Shown piece by piece: positions 26,522-34,692 of a stretch of 64,000 nt of DNA. Position 1 is the stretch's first letter. Every line of letters starts with the position of its first letter. Below the pieces are notes generated by a model, which was not told where the DNA came from, made no database searches, and saw only the letters and a list, made by a program, of their open reading frames with translations. The translations under genes and the position numbers were made by a program. This DNA comes from Lutibacter sp. B2 (GTDB taxonomy: Bacteria; Bacillota; Clostridia; Peptostreptococcales; Thermotaleaceae): the NCBI GenBank assembly GCA_015686845.1, contig JADPRS010000001.1, positions 155,218 through 219,217 of the forward strand. Direction: 5' to 3'.

Positions 26522-28423
26522 TTACAAATTTGTATTAATTTTTTCTGCAATTTCATTTAAATAAGCCCATCTCTGCATTTTTTCTTCTAATTCCTGTTCA
26601 GCCTTATTTTGCTGGTCTGTTAAAGATTGTAGTTTTTCAAAATCACTTGTACATTCATTTATTTTAGTTCCTAGTTCTTCTAACTTATTTTCTAATTCTT
26701 CGATTTGACCATCAATCTGTTCATATTCTCGTTGTTCTTTAAATGTGAATTTCAACTTTTTTTCCTTGATTTTTTCTGGCTTTTTCTTTTCCTTCGGCAT
26801 TTTTTCTTTTTGTGAAATTTCTTGTTCTGTTTTATAAATTGTATAGTAATCAGTATAATTTCCAACATAATATAAAATTTTTCCATTACCTTCATATACA
26901 AAAATCTTTTCCGCCATCTTATCTAGAAAATATCGATCATGAGAAACTACAATTACAGCCCCTTGGAATTCATCTATATATTCTTCTAGAATGGTTAACG
27001 TCGCAATATCTAAATCATTGGTTGGCTCATCTAAAAGAAGTACATTTGGAGAACTCATAAGAATTTTTAATAAGTATAGTCTTCTCTTTTCTCCCCCTGA
27101 TAGCTTAGAAATGTAAGTCCACTGCATCGTTCCATCAAATAAAAATCGCTCTAACATTTGTGATGCAGTAATTTTTGTCCCATCTGCGGTAGTTACATAC
27201 TCAGCCTCATCTTTAATATACTGAATTACTCGAAGAGAATCATCTATATCCATATATTCTTGAGAAAAATATCCTAGTTTTACTGTTTCTCCAATATCCA
27301 CAGTCCCTTTATCAGGCTTTATTTTGCCTGCCATTATATTCAGTAGTGTAGACTTACCAGTACCATTTGGCCCTATAATTCCAATACGATCTGCCTTTTG
27401 TATGATATAAGTAAAATCTTCAATACACTTTTTATCTCCAAAGTTTTTACTAATATTTGAAAACTCGACAATCTTTTTCCCCAATCTACTACTTGCTACT
27501 GAAATTTCCATAGCTTGTGTTTTATCATTTGTAATAGAATCATCTAGTACTTCAAATCTTTGAATTCTAGCCTTTTGCTTTGTTGTTCGTGCTTTTGCCC
27601 CTCTTTTGATCCATGCAAGTTCTCTTCTATATAGATTTTGTTTTTTCTGTCCCTCTGCACGCTCAAGTTCTTCTCTTTCTGATTTTTTTATTAAAAAGTC
27701 ACTATAGTTTCCATCATATTTGTATAACTTTCCCTGATCTAATTCAATGGTTCTATTTACAACTCGATCTAAAAAATATCTATCATGGGTAATCATTAAA
27801 AGAGCACCTTTTCGTGCATTTAGATATTCTTCTAACCATGAAATGGTTTTATCATCAATATGATTGGTTGGCTCATCTAAAACCAATAAATCCGATGGTG
27901 CAATTAATGCACTCGCTAGAGCTACTCTCTTTTTTTGACCCCCTGATAATGTTTTAATCTTTGCGTCAAAGTTTGAAACCCCTAATTTTGTAAGAATTGT
28001 TTTTGCTTCGCTTTCTAATTGCCAAGCGCCTAAACCATCCATTTGTTGTTGTATGTTTATTAATCTTTGTTGTAATACAGAATCATTTGGATTTTTTTCT
28101 AAAATCTCTATGACTTCTTCGTATTCTCTTAATACAAGCATAACAGGAGAAGTTCCTTTAAATACTTGTTCTAATACAGTAGCCTCTAAATCAAAAGCTG
28201 GATTTTGATTTAAATATTCAATACTTATACCATTTGTAATGGTTATTTTCCCAGTATCCGGTGTATCCATTCCAACTAATACCTTTAATAGAGTAGATTT
28301 TCCCGTTCCATTAATACCTATTACGCCTATTTTTTCTCCCTCTCCAATTCCAAAGGAGTCAATCTCAAATAATGTTTTTTCGCCATAACTTTTACTTAAA
28401 TTTTCTACAGATAATAAATTCAT
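26522..28423 (-). CDS. ABC-F family ATPase, Uup/YfmR-like
   Basis: A 633-residue soluble protein with two ABC domains and no membrane segments. Walker A sequences are GINGTGKST and GPNGTGKST, the signatures are LSGGQKKRVALA and LSGGEKRRLYLL, and both Walker B Glu residues are in LDEPTNH/LDEPTND. The inter-domain linker (about 230-310) is charged and of moderate length. The C-terminal 80 residues are a coiled coil preceded by KFTFKEQREYEQID, as in Uup. ABC-F proteins of this branch act on the ribosomal E site to relieve stalling; it is probably not an antibiotic-resistance type, though this cannot be excluded. Confidence 0.88.
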   Translation of the reverse strand: MNLLSVENLSKSYGEKTLFEIDSFGIGEGEKIGVIGINGTGKSTLLKVLVGMDTPDTGKITITNGISIEYLNQNPAFDLEATVLEQVFKGTSPVMLVLREYEEVIEILEKNPNDSVLQQRLINIQQQMDGLGAWQLESEAKTILTKLGVSNFDAKIKTLSGGQKKRVALASALIAPSDLLVLDEPTNHIDDKTISWLEEYLNARKGALLMITHDRYFLDRVVNRTIELDQGKLYKYDGNYSDFLIKKSEREELERAEGQKKQNLYRRELAWIKRGAKARTTKQKARIQRFEVLDDSITNDKTQAMEISVASSRLGKKIVEFSNISKNFGDKKCIEDFTYIIQKADRIGIIGPNGTGKSTLLNIMAGKIKPDKGTVDIGETVKLGYFSQEYMDIDDSLRVIQYIKDEAEYVTTADGTKITASQMLERFLFDGTMQWTYISKLSGGEKRRLYLLKILMSSPNVLLLDEPTNDLDIATLTILEEYIDEFQGAVIVVSHDRYFLDKMAEKIFVYEGNGKILYYVGNYTDYYTIYKTEQEISQKEKMPKEKKKPEKIKEKKLKFTFKEQREYEQIDGQIEELENKLEELGTKINECTSDFEKLQSLTDQQNKAEQELEEKMQRWAYLNEIAEKINTNL

Positions 28424-28487
28424 AAAAATCCCACCTTAAATCGTTTATGGATATCGTCTTATTATAACATATTTACTTTATTTCTTT

Positions 28488-28525
28488 AGTAAAGAAAAAG
28501 CCTAGAAATCCTAAAAGGATTTCTA
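28488..28525 (-). terminator. Terminator of pflA
   Basis: CTAGAAATCCT and AGGATTTCTAG form an 11-bp stem with a short AA-rich loop overlapping the pflA stop, followed on the minus strand by a T-rich run. Confidence 0.88.
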
Positions 28526-29278
28526 GACTGCTTTTTTCTGATCTTCATCAAGAATTGGAAGCTTATATTTTAAAAATATCTCTTTTACACCTTTAAGATT
28601 TTCTATTGTAGGTGGCTTTACGTCTTTTAATGGATATTCTATTTTTAATTCTTCCCACTTCGAAACACCCATTTGATGATAAGGAAGAATTTCTACTTTC
28701 TCTACATTGTCTAATGTAACAAGAAATTCGCATAACTTTTCCACATCATTTTTATCATCTGAATATCCTGGTACTAGTACGTATCGAATCCAAACAGGAA
28801 TATTTTTTTCACTCAAATACTTTGCAAACTGGAGTGTTTTTTCATTACCTACACCTGTTAAATCCTTATGTTTTTCAGAATCAATTTGTTTTATATCCAA
28901 AAGTACTAAATCTGTATAAGGTAAAAATTTCTCAGCTTTATCTATATCACAATATCCTGAAGTATCCAAACAAGTATGAATTCCTTCCTCTTTACAAGCT
29001 TTGAACATTTCTGTGACAAACTCATATTGTAGTGTAGGTTCTCCACCTGATAAGGTAATTCCACCCTTTGTAAAGGAGAAGTAGGGCTTATATTTTTTTA
29101 CATCTACCAATATTTCATCCATCGTCATTTGTTTGTGCATATGATTTGCCCAAGTATCACAATTATGACAATATTTACACCTCAGTGGACATCCTGCCAA
29201 AAATAATATATATCTAATTCCTGGACCATCTACGGTTCCACAAGTTTCAATTGAATGTACACTAGCAGTTGTTTTCAT
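28523..29278 (-). CDS. pflA: Pyruvate formate-lyase activating enzyme
   Basis: A 251-residue radical-SAM enzyme that abstracts hydrogen from the Gly of PflB to create its stable radical. The iron-sulfur triad is in AGCPLRCKYCHNCDTW, GGITLSGGEPTLQ is the SAM-binding GGE motif, and VWIRYVLVPGYSDD is typical of PflA. GGAGGGG lies upstream of the ATG. It is 32 nt downstream of pflB and therefore under the same ZTP riboswitch and promoters. Confidence 0.96.
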   Translation of the reverse strand: MKTTASVHSIETCGTVDGPGIRYILFLAGCPLRCKYCHNCDTWANHMHKQMTMDEILVDVKKYKPYFSFTKGGITLSGGEPTLQYEFVTEMFKACKEEGIHTCLDTSGYCDIDKAEKFLPYTDLVLLDIKQIDSEKHKDLTGVGNEKTLQFAKYLSEKNIPVWIRYVLVPGYSDDKNDVEKLCEFLVTLDNVEKVEILPYHQMGVSKWEELKIEYPLKDVKPPTIENLKGVKEIFLKYKLPILDEDQKKAV

Positions 29279-29310
29279 ATAAATCCCCTCCCCAAATTAC
29301 ATAATTATAA

Positions 29311-31539
29311 TTACATACTCATATGGAATGTACGATTAATAATATCCATTTGTTGTTCTCTCGTTAATTTTATAAAGTTTACTGCATATCCTGATACACG
29401 AACTGTTAATTGTGGATATTTCTCTGGATGATCCATTGCATCTATTAATGTTTCACGATCAAATACATTTACATTCATATGGTGTCCATTTTGTATAAAG
29501 TAACCATCTAATAATCCTGCTAAATTATTTTTTTGGTCTTCTTTTGTCTTCCCTAATGCATTTGGAACGATTGAGAATGTATAAGAAATACCATCTTCAC
29601 TATGTTTATAAGGTAGTTTTGCAACAGAGTTCATCGATGCAACAGCACCTTTCATATCTCTTTTGTGCATTGGATTTGCCCCTGGTGCAAAAGGTTCTCC
29701 AGCTTTTCTTCCGTCAGGCGTACTTCCTGTTTTCTTTCCATAAACAACATTTGAAGTAATTGTTAATATACTCATTGTTGGTAATGAATTTCTATAAGTT
29801 GGGCACTTTCTAATCTTATTCATAAAAGTTTTCACTACATTTTTCGCTATATCATCTACACGGTCGTCATCGTTACCAAATGCAGGATATTCTCCTTCAA
29901 TTTCAAACTCAGTAGCTATGCCGTTTTCATTTCTAACGACTTTTACTTTTGCATATTTGATTGCAGAAAGTGAATCTGCTACCACTGATAAACCTGCTAT
30001 GCCACAAGCCATGGTTCTTAAAACATCTTTATCATGTAATGCCATTTCTAATTTTTCGTAACTGTATTTATCATGCATATAATGAATAACATTTAATGCA
30101 TTTACATATAGCTTAGCTAACCAATCCATAAGTCTATCAAATTTTTCCATTACTTCATCATACTCTAGATATTCTGAAGTAATTGGCTCAAATTTTGGTG
30201 CAACTTGAACCCCTAGTTTTTCATCTACACCACCATTGATTGCATATAATAATACTTTTGCTAAGTTTGCTCTTGCACCAAAGAATTGCATTTGCTTTCC
30301 GATTCTCATCGCAGATACGCAACAAGCAATACCATAGTCATCTCCCCAATAAGTTTTCATTAAATCATCATTTTCATATTGAATAGAAGATGTATCTATA
30401 GAAACTTTTGCACAATATTTTTTAAAGGTTTCTGGTAAATCTTTTGACCATAATATGGTTAAATTTGGCTCTGGTGCAGATCCTAAATTGTATAGTGTAT
30501 GAAGTATTCTATAAGAAGCTCTTGTTACAAGGGTTCTTCCATCTACACCCATACCGCCAATAACTTCTGTAACCCAGTTAGGATCTCCACTAAATAATTC
30601 ATTATAACCTGGTGTTCTTAAGAAACGAACCATTCTTAATTTCATAACAAAATGATCCATCATCTCTTGAAGTTCTTCTTCCGTATAAACACCATTTGCA
30701 AGGTCTCTTTCCATATAAATATCTAAGAAAGTAGTGACTCTACCAATACTCATGGCAGCACCATTTTGCTCTTTGACTGCTGCCAAATATCCCAAATATG
30801 TCCATTGAATGGCTTCTTTACTATCCTTAGCAGGTTTTGAAATATCAAATCCATAAATTTTACCCATTTCAATTAATTCATATAATGATTTAATTTGTTC
30901 TCTTATTTCTTCTCTTAAACGAATGGTATCTTCAATCATCATATCTATTTCTAATGAAGTTGATTGTTCTTCTTTATCTTCAATCAATCGATCTACACCA
31001 TATAGAGCTACTCTTCTATAATCTCCAATGATACGACCTCTACCGTATGCATCTGGAAGACCTGTAATAACACCTGTTTTTCTAGCCAATCTTATTTGTG
31101 GCGTATATGCATCAAATACTCCTTGATTGTGGGTTTTTCTATATTTTGAAAAAGTCTCTTCTATCTCTTTATCTAATTCATATCCATAAGCTTTACAAGA
31201 ATCTTTCATCATCTTGATTCCACCAAATGGCATAATCGCTCTCTTTAAGGGGGCATCTGTTTGAAGCCCTACAATCTCTTCTAATTCTTTATTTATGTAT
31301 CCAGCTTTATGAGAAATAATCGTTGAAATGGTTTTAGGATCAATGTCTAATGTTCCATTTTTCTCTATTTCTTTTTTAAATAAATCTGATACCTCTTTGA
31401 AAAGTTTTTTTGTTTTTTCTGTGGAAGATGATAAAAATGACTCATCTCCTTCATATGGAGTATAATTTTTTTGAATAAAATCTCTTACATTAATTTCTTC
31501 GTTCCAATCACCCTTAGTAAATCTGTTCCATGCCTCCAT
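29311..31539 (-). CDS. pflB: Formate C-acetyltransferase (pyruvate formate-lyase)
   Basis: A 742-residue glycyl-radical enzyme converting pyruvate and CoA to acetyl-CoA and formate. The adjacent catalytic cysteines are in [14 protein letters not shown] near residue 408. The radical Gly is Gly717 in [10 protein letters not shown], and [12 protein letters not shown] is part of the active-site wall. Length is normal and both ends look intact. GGGAGTG precedes the ATG. The gene follows a ZTP riboswitch, a terminator and a second promoter. This fits formate as a source for one-carbon units when 10-formyl-THF is short, besides fermentation. Confidence 0.97.
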   Translation of the reverse strand: MEAWNRFTKGDWNEEINVRDFIQKNYTPYEGDESFLSSSTEKTKKLFKEVSDLFKKEIEKNGTLDIDPKTISTIISHKAGYINKELEEIVGLQTDAPLKRAIMPFGGIKMMKDSCKAYGYELDKEIEETFSKYRKTHNQGVFDAYTPQIRLARKTGVITGLPDAYGRGRIIGDYRRVALYGVDRLIEDKEEQSTSLEIDMMIEDTIRLREEIREQIKSLYELIEMGKIYGFDISKPAKDSKEAIQWTYLGYLAAVKEQNGAAMSIGRVTTFLDIYMERDLANGVYTEEELQEMMDHFVMKLRMVRFLRTPGYNELFSGDPNWVTEVIGGMGVDGRTLVTRASYRILHTLYNLGSAPEPNLTILWSKDLPETFKKYCAKVSIDTSSIQYENDDLMKTYWGDDYGIACCVSAMRIGKQMQFFGARANLAKVLLYAINGGVDEKLGVQVAPKFEPITSEYLEYDEVMEKFDRLMDWLAKLYVNALNVIHYMHDKYSYEKLEMALHDKDVLRTMACGIAGLSVVADSLSAIKYAKVKVVRNENGIATEFEIEGEYPAFGNDDDRVDDIAKNVVKTFMNKIRKCPTYRNSLPTMSILTITSNVVYGKKTGSTPDGRKAGEPFAPGANPMHKRDMKGAVASMNSVAKLPYKHSEDGISYTFSIVPNALGKTKEDQKNNLAGLLDGYFIQNGHHMNVNVFDRETLIDAMDHPEKYPQLTVRVSGYAVNFIKLTREQQMDIINRTFHMSM

Positions 31540-31598
31540 TTGCCCACTCCCTTTTCTATATTATGAAATATCATTATTTTTTATTTTTTATAGCGTAC

Positions 31599-31610
31599 AT
31601 TGTATACAAT
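31599..31610. promoter_or_regulatory. Palindromic operator candidate in the pflB 5' region
   Basis: ATTGTATACAAT is a perfect 12-bp palindrome, and the surrounding 20 bp is symmetric except for one pair. It lies directly downstream of the second pflB promoter, about where the transcript would begin. The core TTGTATACAA resembles operators of GntR-family repressors. The regulator is not in this window. Confidence 0.5.
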
Positions 31611-31625
31611 ATACCTTTCATAAGT

Positions 31626-31654
31626 ATAATACGTTATTTCTTTAAATAATTCAA
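31626..31654 (-). promoter_or_regulatory. Second pflB promoter, downstream of the riboswitch
   Basis: On the minus strand TTGAAT, a 17-bp spacer and TATTAT. It lies between the riboswitch terminator (31704-31749) and pflB, so it would bypass riboswitch control. Its start site near 31619 abuts the palindrome at 31599-31610. Confidence 0.6.
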
Positions 31655-31703
31655 CCTTTTTTTGTTAATTATTTCATGAAGTTTCTCATCCCTATAGAAA
31701 TAT

Positions 31704-31749
31704 AAAAAATCCCTCCTTGACTTGTAATTGTCAATTCCGGGATTTTTTT
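31704..31749 (-). terminator. Riboswitch-controlled terminator before pflB
   Basis: The outer stem is AAAAAATCCC with GGGATTTTTT and the inner stem is TTGAC with GTCAA, ending in a long T-run on the minus strand. The 5' arm (minus strand TCCCGGA, 31736-31742) can instead pair over six bases with TCCGGG at 31768-31773, just after the aptamer. Confidence 0.88.
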
Positions 31750-31762
31750 CAAAAACAATATA

Positions 31763-31850
31763 GACCGCCCGGACTTGTAGCCCAGACGGTCGGCATATCT
31801 TCAAACACACTCCATGTGGTTCATTCCACTTCCGTCAGTCATGTGTTTTG
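31763..31850 (-). ncRNA. ZTP (pfl-motif) riboswitch upstream of pflB
   Basis: Read on the minus strand. P1 is AAACACA (31842-31848) with TGTGTTT (31803-31809). The GACTGACGG internal loop and P2 hairpin GTGGAATGAACCAC (31816-31829) lie inside it. P3 is GCCGACCGTCTGGGC (31780-31794). The pseudoknot pairs GACGG (31832-31836) with CCGTC (31785-31789); the usual motif has GGCGG/CCGCC-like bases here, so this is a compensatory change. The next 12 bases (31763-31774) can pair with the whole of P3 using G-U pairs and would unfold it. The motif class was first named for its position before pfl genes. ZTP or ZMP binding is expected to raise expression. Confidence 0.92.
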
Positions 31851-31880
31851 TATTAGATAAATATTTTTTCTTTCTCTATC

Positions 31881-31908
31881 ATAATAACATATATTGATTT
31901 TTTGTCAA
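31881..31908 (-). promoter_or_regulatory. Promoter of the ZTP riboswitch-pflBA transcript
   Basis: On the minus strand a perfect TTGACA, a 16-bp spacer and TATTAT. Transcription would start near 31874, about 25 nt before P1 of the aptamer. With this promoter, the aptamer, the terminator, the second promoter and the operator, the 420-nt gap upstream of pflB is largely accounted for. Confidence 0.7.
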
Positions 31909-31959
31909 TATTTTTTAAAAACGTTCGTATATTTATGTATCTTTTTTAAAAGAATGCTG

Positions 31960-32388
31960 TCAACGTTCGTTTTTATTCCGTTGTGTCATGTGCATTTTTG
32001 CATCTACATGTGTTGTCAATTGTGTTTTTGCCCATTCTAGTTCTTTTTTTATTTTTTCTCTACAGACAGGGCAATATTCATAATGAGCTGAAAGTAACAA
32101 ACAACCACATCTTTTACATTCCATGTTTAAATACTCATTTGGAATTTCAATAAGTCTACCTTCCCTCACAAAATTATTGATTACGTGATAAGGAATCTTC
32201 GTCTCTTGTTCTATTTCGAATGCAGTTGCTCCAGGATATTCTTTTAGGTATGCATCAATTTTATCAAAAATTGCTTGTACTTTCTCAAAACATTCTGGAC
32301 AGTAGTCACGAATAGATTGATCACTAATCTGCTTTTTACATTTCTTACAAGTTCGAACTAATATTCCATTAGAATATTTTTTTCTCAT
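31960..32388 (-). CDS. Zinc-ribbon/HTH protein, YvyF (TIGR03826)-like
   Basis: About 142 residues. Two zinc-ribbon units flank a central helix-turn-helix-like segment: CKKCKK and CPEC near the N-terminus, and CKRCG and CPVC in the second half. Between them PGATAFEIEQETKIPYHVIN to FVREGRLIEI resembles the flagellar-operon protein YvyF of Bacillus. No flagellar or competence genes are nearby, so the role is open; nucleic-acid binding is plausible. I prefer ATG 32388, with GGGTG 6 nt upstream, over GTG 32397. It follows the metallophosphoesterase gene by 18 nt, probably in one transcript. Confidence 0.7.
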   Translation of the reverse strand: MRKKYSNGILVRTCKKCKKQISDQSIRDYCPECFEKVQAIFDKIDAYLKEYPGATAFEIEQETKIPYHVINNFVREGRLIEIPNEYLNMECKRCGCLLLSAHYEYCPVCREKIKKELEWAKTQLTTHVDAKMHMTQRNKNER

Positions 32389-32406
32389 CCATTTCACCCA
32401 ATTTTT

Positions 32407-33096
32407 CTATAAAATTTTAAGCGGTTTGAACTCTAAATAATCACTAGATGTCAAATAATACTCTACTCCATTGTATACTCCTTGTAATCCAACCTCAAAA
32501 GATTCTTTTCCATGTAAATGCCCATACACAACTTTTTTAATATTATATTTTTCATATATCTGCGTAAATCCAGATGGCTCCAATTTATCATTTGTGGGCG
32601 GATAATGGCTCATTGCAATGATATTTTCACAATCCTTCTTAATGGCTGAATCTAATGATAATTCAAGTCTTTTTAACTCTCGCTCATACACTTTCTTGTC
32701 TTTTTCAGTAAACTTATTTTCATTTGGACAAAGCCATCCCCTCGTCCCACATATGGCAATGTTTTCATACATAAAAGAATCATTTTGAAGAAATACCATA
32801 TCATCAAATAGTTTATTCATCTTCGTTATGGATGCCCACCAATAATCATGGTTTCCTCTTACTAAAACTTTCTTACCTGGAAGCTTATGAATCCATTCTA
32901 AATCCACCATAGCTTCGTCTAAATTCATCGCCCAAGAAATATCTCCTGCAATTAACACAAGATCATCATCCTTAATCATTTCTATCCAATGACTCTTTAT
33001 TTTTTCATGGTGATTTGCCCAATGTGGTCCAAAAACATCCATAGGCTTATCTACACTTAAACTCAAATGTAAATCTCCAATTACAAATATCGACAT
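32407..33096 (-). CDS. Metallophosphoesterase
   Basis: A 229-residue calcineurin-like phosphoesterase with all metal-binding stations: GDLHLS, GDISWAM, RGNHDYWW, AMSHYPP and GHLHG. It is soluble and cytoplasmic. The substrate is unknown; the family includes protein phosphatases, nucleotide phosphodiesterases and nucleases. AGGTG is 5 nt upstream of the ATG. It precedes the YvyF-like gene in the same direction; its promoter region lies inside or next to the palindromic element at 33150-33281. Confidence 0.85.
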   Translation of the reverse strand: MSIFVIGDLHLSLSVDKPMDVFGPHWANHHEKIKSHWIEMIKDDDLVLIAGDISWAMNLDEAMVDLEWIHKLPGKKVLVRGNHDYWWASITKMNKLFDDMVFLQNDSFMYENIAICGTRGWLCPNENKFTEKDKKVYERELKRLELSLDSAIKKDCENIIAMSHYPPTNDKLEPSGFTQIYEKYNIKKVVYGHLHGKESFEVGLQGVYNGVEYYLTSSDYLEFKPLKIL

Positions 33097-33149
33097 ATAT
33101 TCACCTACTTTATATAATCCAAATATCCTATTTTATAACTACCTATAAC

Positions 33150-33281
33150 TATATATAAACAACTTCATCCTTTAATTTTAAAAGGGTGTAATTATATAAT
33201 AAGGAGTGACTTGCAATCTTCATACTTGCTGGAACGACGTTTATATAATTACACCCTTACTATAAAAGTTGTTTATATATA
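33150..33281. mobile_element. Palindromic MITE-like element
   Basis: A 132-bp element with two nested inverted repeats. The outer arms are TATATATAAACAACTT (33150-33165) and AAGTTGTTTATATATA (33266-33281), both perfect over 16 bp. The inner arms are AAGGGTGTAATTATATAA (33182-33199) and its exact complement at 33241-33258, 18 bp. The central loop of 41 nt has no reading frame. The size, terminal symmetry and lack of coding capacity fit a miniature inverted-repeat element; TATA-type flanks prevent a clear target duplication call. A structured RNA is the alternative. It sits between two divergent genes. Confidence 0.5.
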
Positions 33282-33283
33282 TT

Positions 33284-33365
33284 ATACCCTAAAACAATTC
33301 ATTTTTCTTATAAAAATCAATCCCTTTCTTTACGTGCTCCCAAAAGGTCCTATTTATTTTAGGGT
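33284..33365. repeat. Second inverted repeat, beside the nitroreductase promoter
   Basis: TACCCTAAAA (33284-33293) and TTTTAGGGTA (33356-33365) are perfect 10-bp inverted arms 62 bp apart, directly adjoining the MITE-like element. The right arm ends 7 bp before the -35 box of the nitroreductase promoter, so it could be half of an operator or the end of another short element. The bases between hold no gene. Confidence 0.4.
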
Positions 33366-33372
33366 ACATGAA

Positions 33373-33401
33373 TTGCACTCGTTTATTTAATGCTATATAA
33401 T
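33373..33401 (+). promoter_or_regulatory. Sigma-A promoter of the nitroreductase pair
   Basis: TTGCAC at 33373-33378, a 17-bp spacer and a perfect TATAAT at 33396-33401, about 37 nt before the TTG start codon. Confidence 0.7.
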
Positions 33402-33437
33402 ATCACATGAAATCAAATTTTTAAGGAGTGATTCACT

Positions 33438-34070
33438 TTGAACGAGTTAAGCTTAATCTACAATAGACATAGTGTAAGAAAATTCACAAATGATCCTATC
33501 CCTACTGAGCATATCAAAGAGATCATCAAAGCCGCTACCTATGCGCCATCAGGAAAGAATGTTCAAAATTGGCATTTTGTCGTAATCACTGACAAAAACA
33601 AAATAGAAGAAATAGCTCAAATCGTAGAGAAGAAAAATGCTCAATTGGCAGAACAACTTACTGATGAAAATATGAAAAAAAACTTCACTAAATTCGTAAG
33701 ATTTTCTACTCTTTTTAGAAAAGCGCCTGTTTTAATTTTAGTATATGCTGGTCCATATACGCCTACTGGATTAGATGTTTTACAACAAATAAATGCAAGC
33801 AATGAAGAAATACATACGCTGCTAAGACCTAACCCTGCTATTCAAAATATCGGTGCAGCAGTTCAAAATCTAATGTTAGCCGCAACACAAATGGGTTATG
33901 GAACTTGTTGGATGACTAGCTCTAATTATGCAGCAAAAGAAATCGAATCATTTGTTGGTTTTGAAAAAGAAGGATACTTCCTTTCTTTATTAACCCCACT
34001 AGGTGTTCCAGATGGAGAACTAAAAAGCCCTTCTAGAAAACCAATTGAAGAAATAATGACGATTATATAA
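33438..34070 (+). CDS. Nitroreductase family protein
   Basis: A 210-residue FMN-dependent oxidoreductase. The N-terminal RHSVRKFTNDPIP and ATYAPSGKNVQNWHFVVI segments bind FMN, the central NIGAAVQNLMLAATQMGYGTCW motif is typical of the family, and LTPLGVPDGELKSPSR closes the active site. It probably reduces nitro, quinone or flavin-type substrates with NAD(P)H as a dimer. The TTG start has AAGGAGTG 7 nt upstream. The next gene, a flavin reductase-like protein, follows after 13 nt, suggesting a redox pair that shares flavin. Confidence 0.88.
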   Translation: MNELSLIYNRHSVRKFTNDPIPTEHIKEIIKAATYAPSGKNVQNWHFVVITDKNKIEEIAQIVEKKNAQLAEQLTDENMKKNFTKFVRFSTLFRKAPVLILVYAGPYTPTGLDVLQQINASNEEIHTLLRPNPAIQNIGAAVQNLMLAATQMGYGTCWMTSSNYAAKEIESFVGFEKEGYFLSLLTPLGVPDGELKSPSRKPIEEIMTII

Positions 34071-34083
34071 GGGAGGAATTTAG

Positions 34084-34665
34084 TTGGCAAAAATAACATG
34101 GAAACCTGGTACAATGATTTATCCAGTCCCTGCTGTTATGGTAAGCTGTGGTGATTCTGAAGAAAACTACAATATCATTACCATCGCTTGGACAGGTACC
34201 ATCTGTACAGATCCTGCAATGACATATATATCTATTCGTCCTGAAAGACATTCTTATGAATTGATAAAAAGAACGAAAGAATTTGTTATCAACTTAACAA
34301 CAGAGGATTTAGCTAAAGCAACAGATTTTTGTGGTGTAAAATCCGGAAAAAATATTAATAAATTTAAAGAGATGAATCTTACGCCACAAAAGGCGAGTAA
34401 AATAAATGCACCTATGATTGCACAAAGTCCTGTTAATATAGAGTGTAAGGTTGAGCAAATCGTTTCTTTAGGATCACATGATATGTTCATAGCAAAAGTA
34501 TTAGCTGTAAATGTAGATGATTATTATCTAGATTCTAAAGGTAAATTTAATTTAGATCAAGCAAAACCTATATGCTATTCCCATGGACAATATTATTCAC
34601 TAAAAAATTCTATAGGACATTTTGGATTTTCTATTTCAAAGAAAAACAAAAAGCAAAAAAAATAA
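34084..34665 (+). CDS. Flavin reductase-like (FMN-binding split-barrel) protein
   Basis: A 193-residue flavoprotein of the flavin reductase/ferric reductase-like domain. It starts MAKITWKPGTMIYPVPAVMVS, then AWTGTICTDPAMTYISIRPERHS and FVINLTTEDL, which is the archaeal/clostridial branch of the split barrel. It would bind FMN and pass electrons from NAD(P)H to flavin or to an acceptor. The TTG start lies behind GGGAGG. It is cotranscribed with the nitroreductase and ends at a perfect palindromic terminator. Confidence 0.85.
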   Translation: MAKITWKPGTMIYPVPAVMVSCGDSEENYNIITIAWTGTICTDPAMTYISIRPERHSYELIKRTKEFVINLTTEDLAKATDFCGVKSGKNINKFKEMNLTPQKASKINAPMIAQSPVNIECKVEQIVSLGSHDMFIAKVLAVNVDDYYLDSKGKFNLDQAKPICYSHGQYYSLKNSIGHFGFSISKKNKKQKK

Positions 34666-34692
34666 GAAAAGTGTAGCTACACTTTTCTTATT
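34661..34692. terminator. Bidirectional palindromic terminator
   Basis: A perfect 32-bp palindrome (arms AATAAGAAAAGTGTAG and its complement) between converging genes; it includes the stop codon of the flavin reductase gene. Confidence 0.85.

Noticed and set aside
33097..33437. An insertion sequence or transposase remnant in the intergenic region.
   Set aside because: No reading frame with transposase motifs exists on either strand; only inverted repeats are present, so it is listed as MITE-like with modest confidence.
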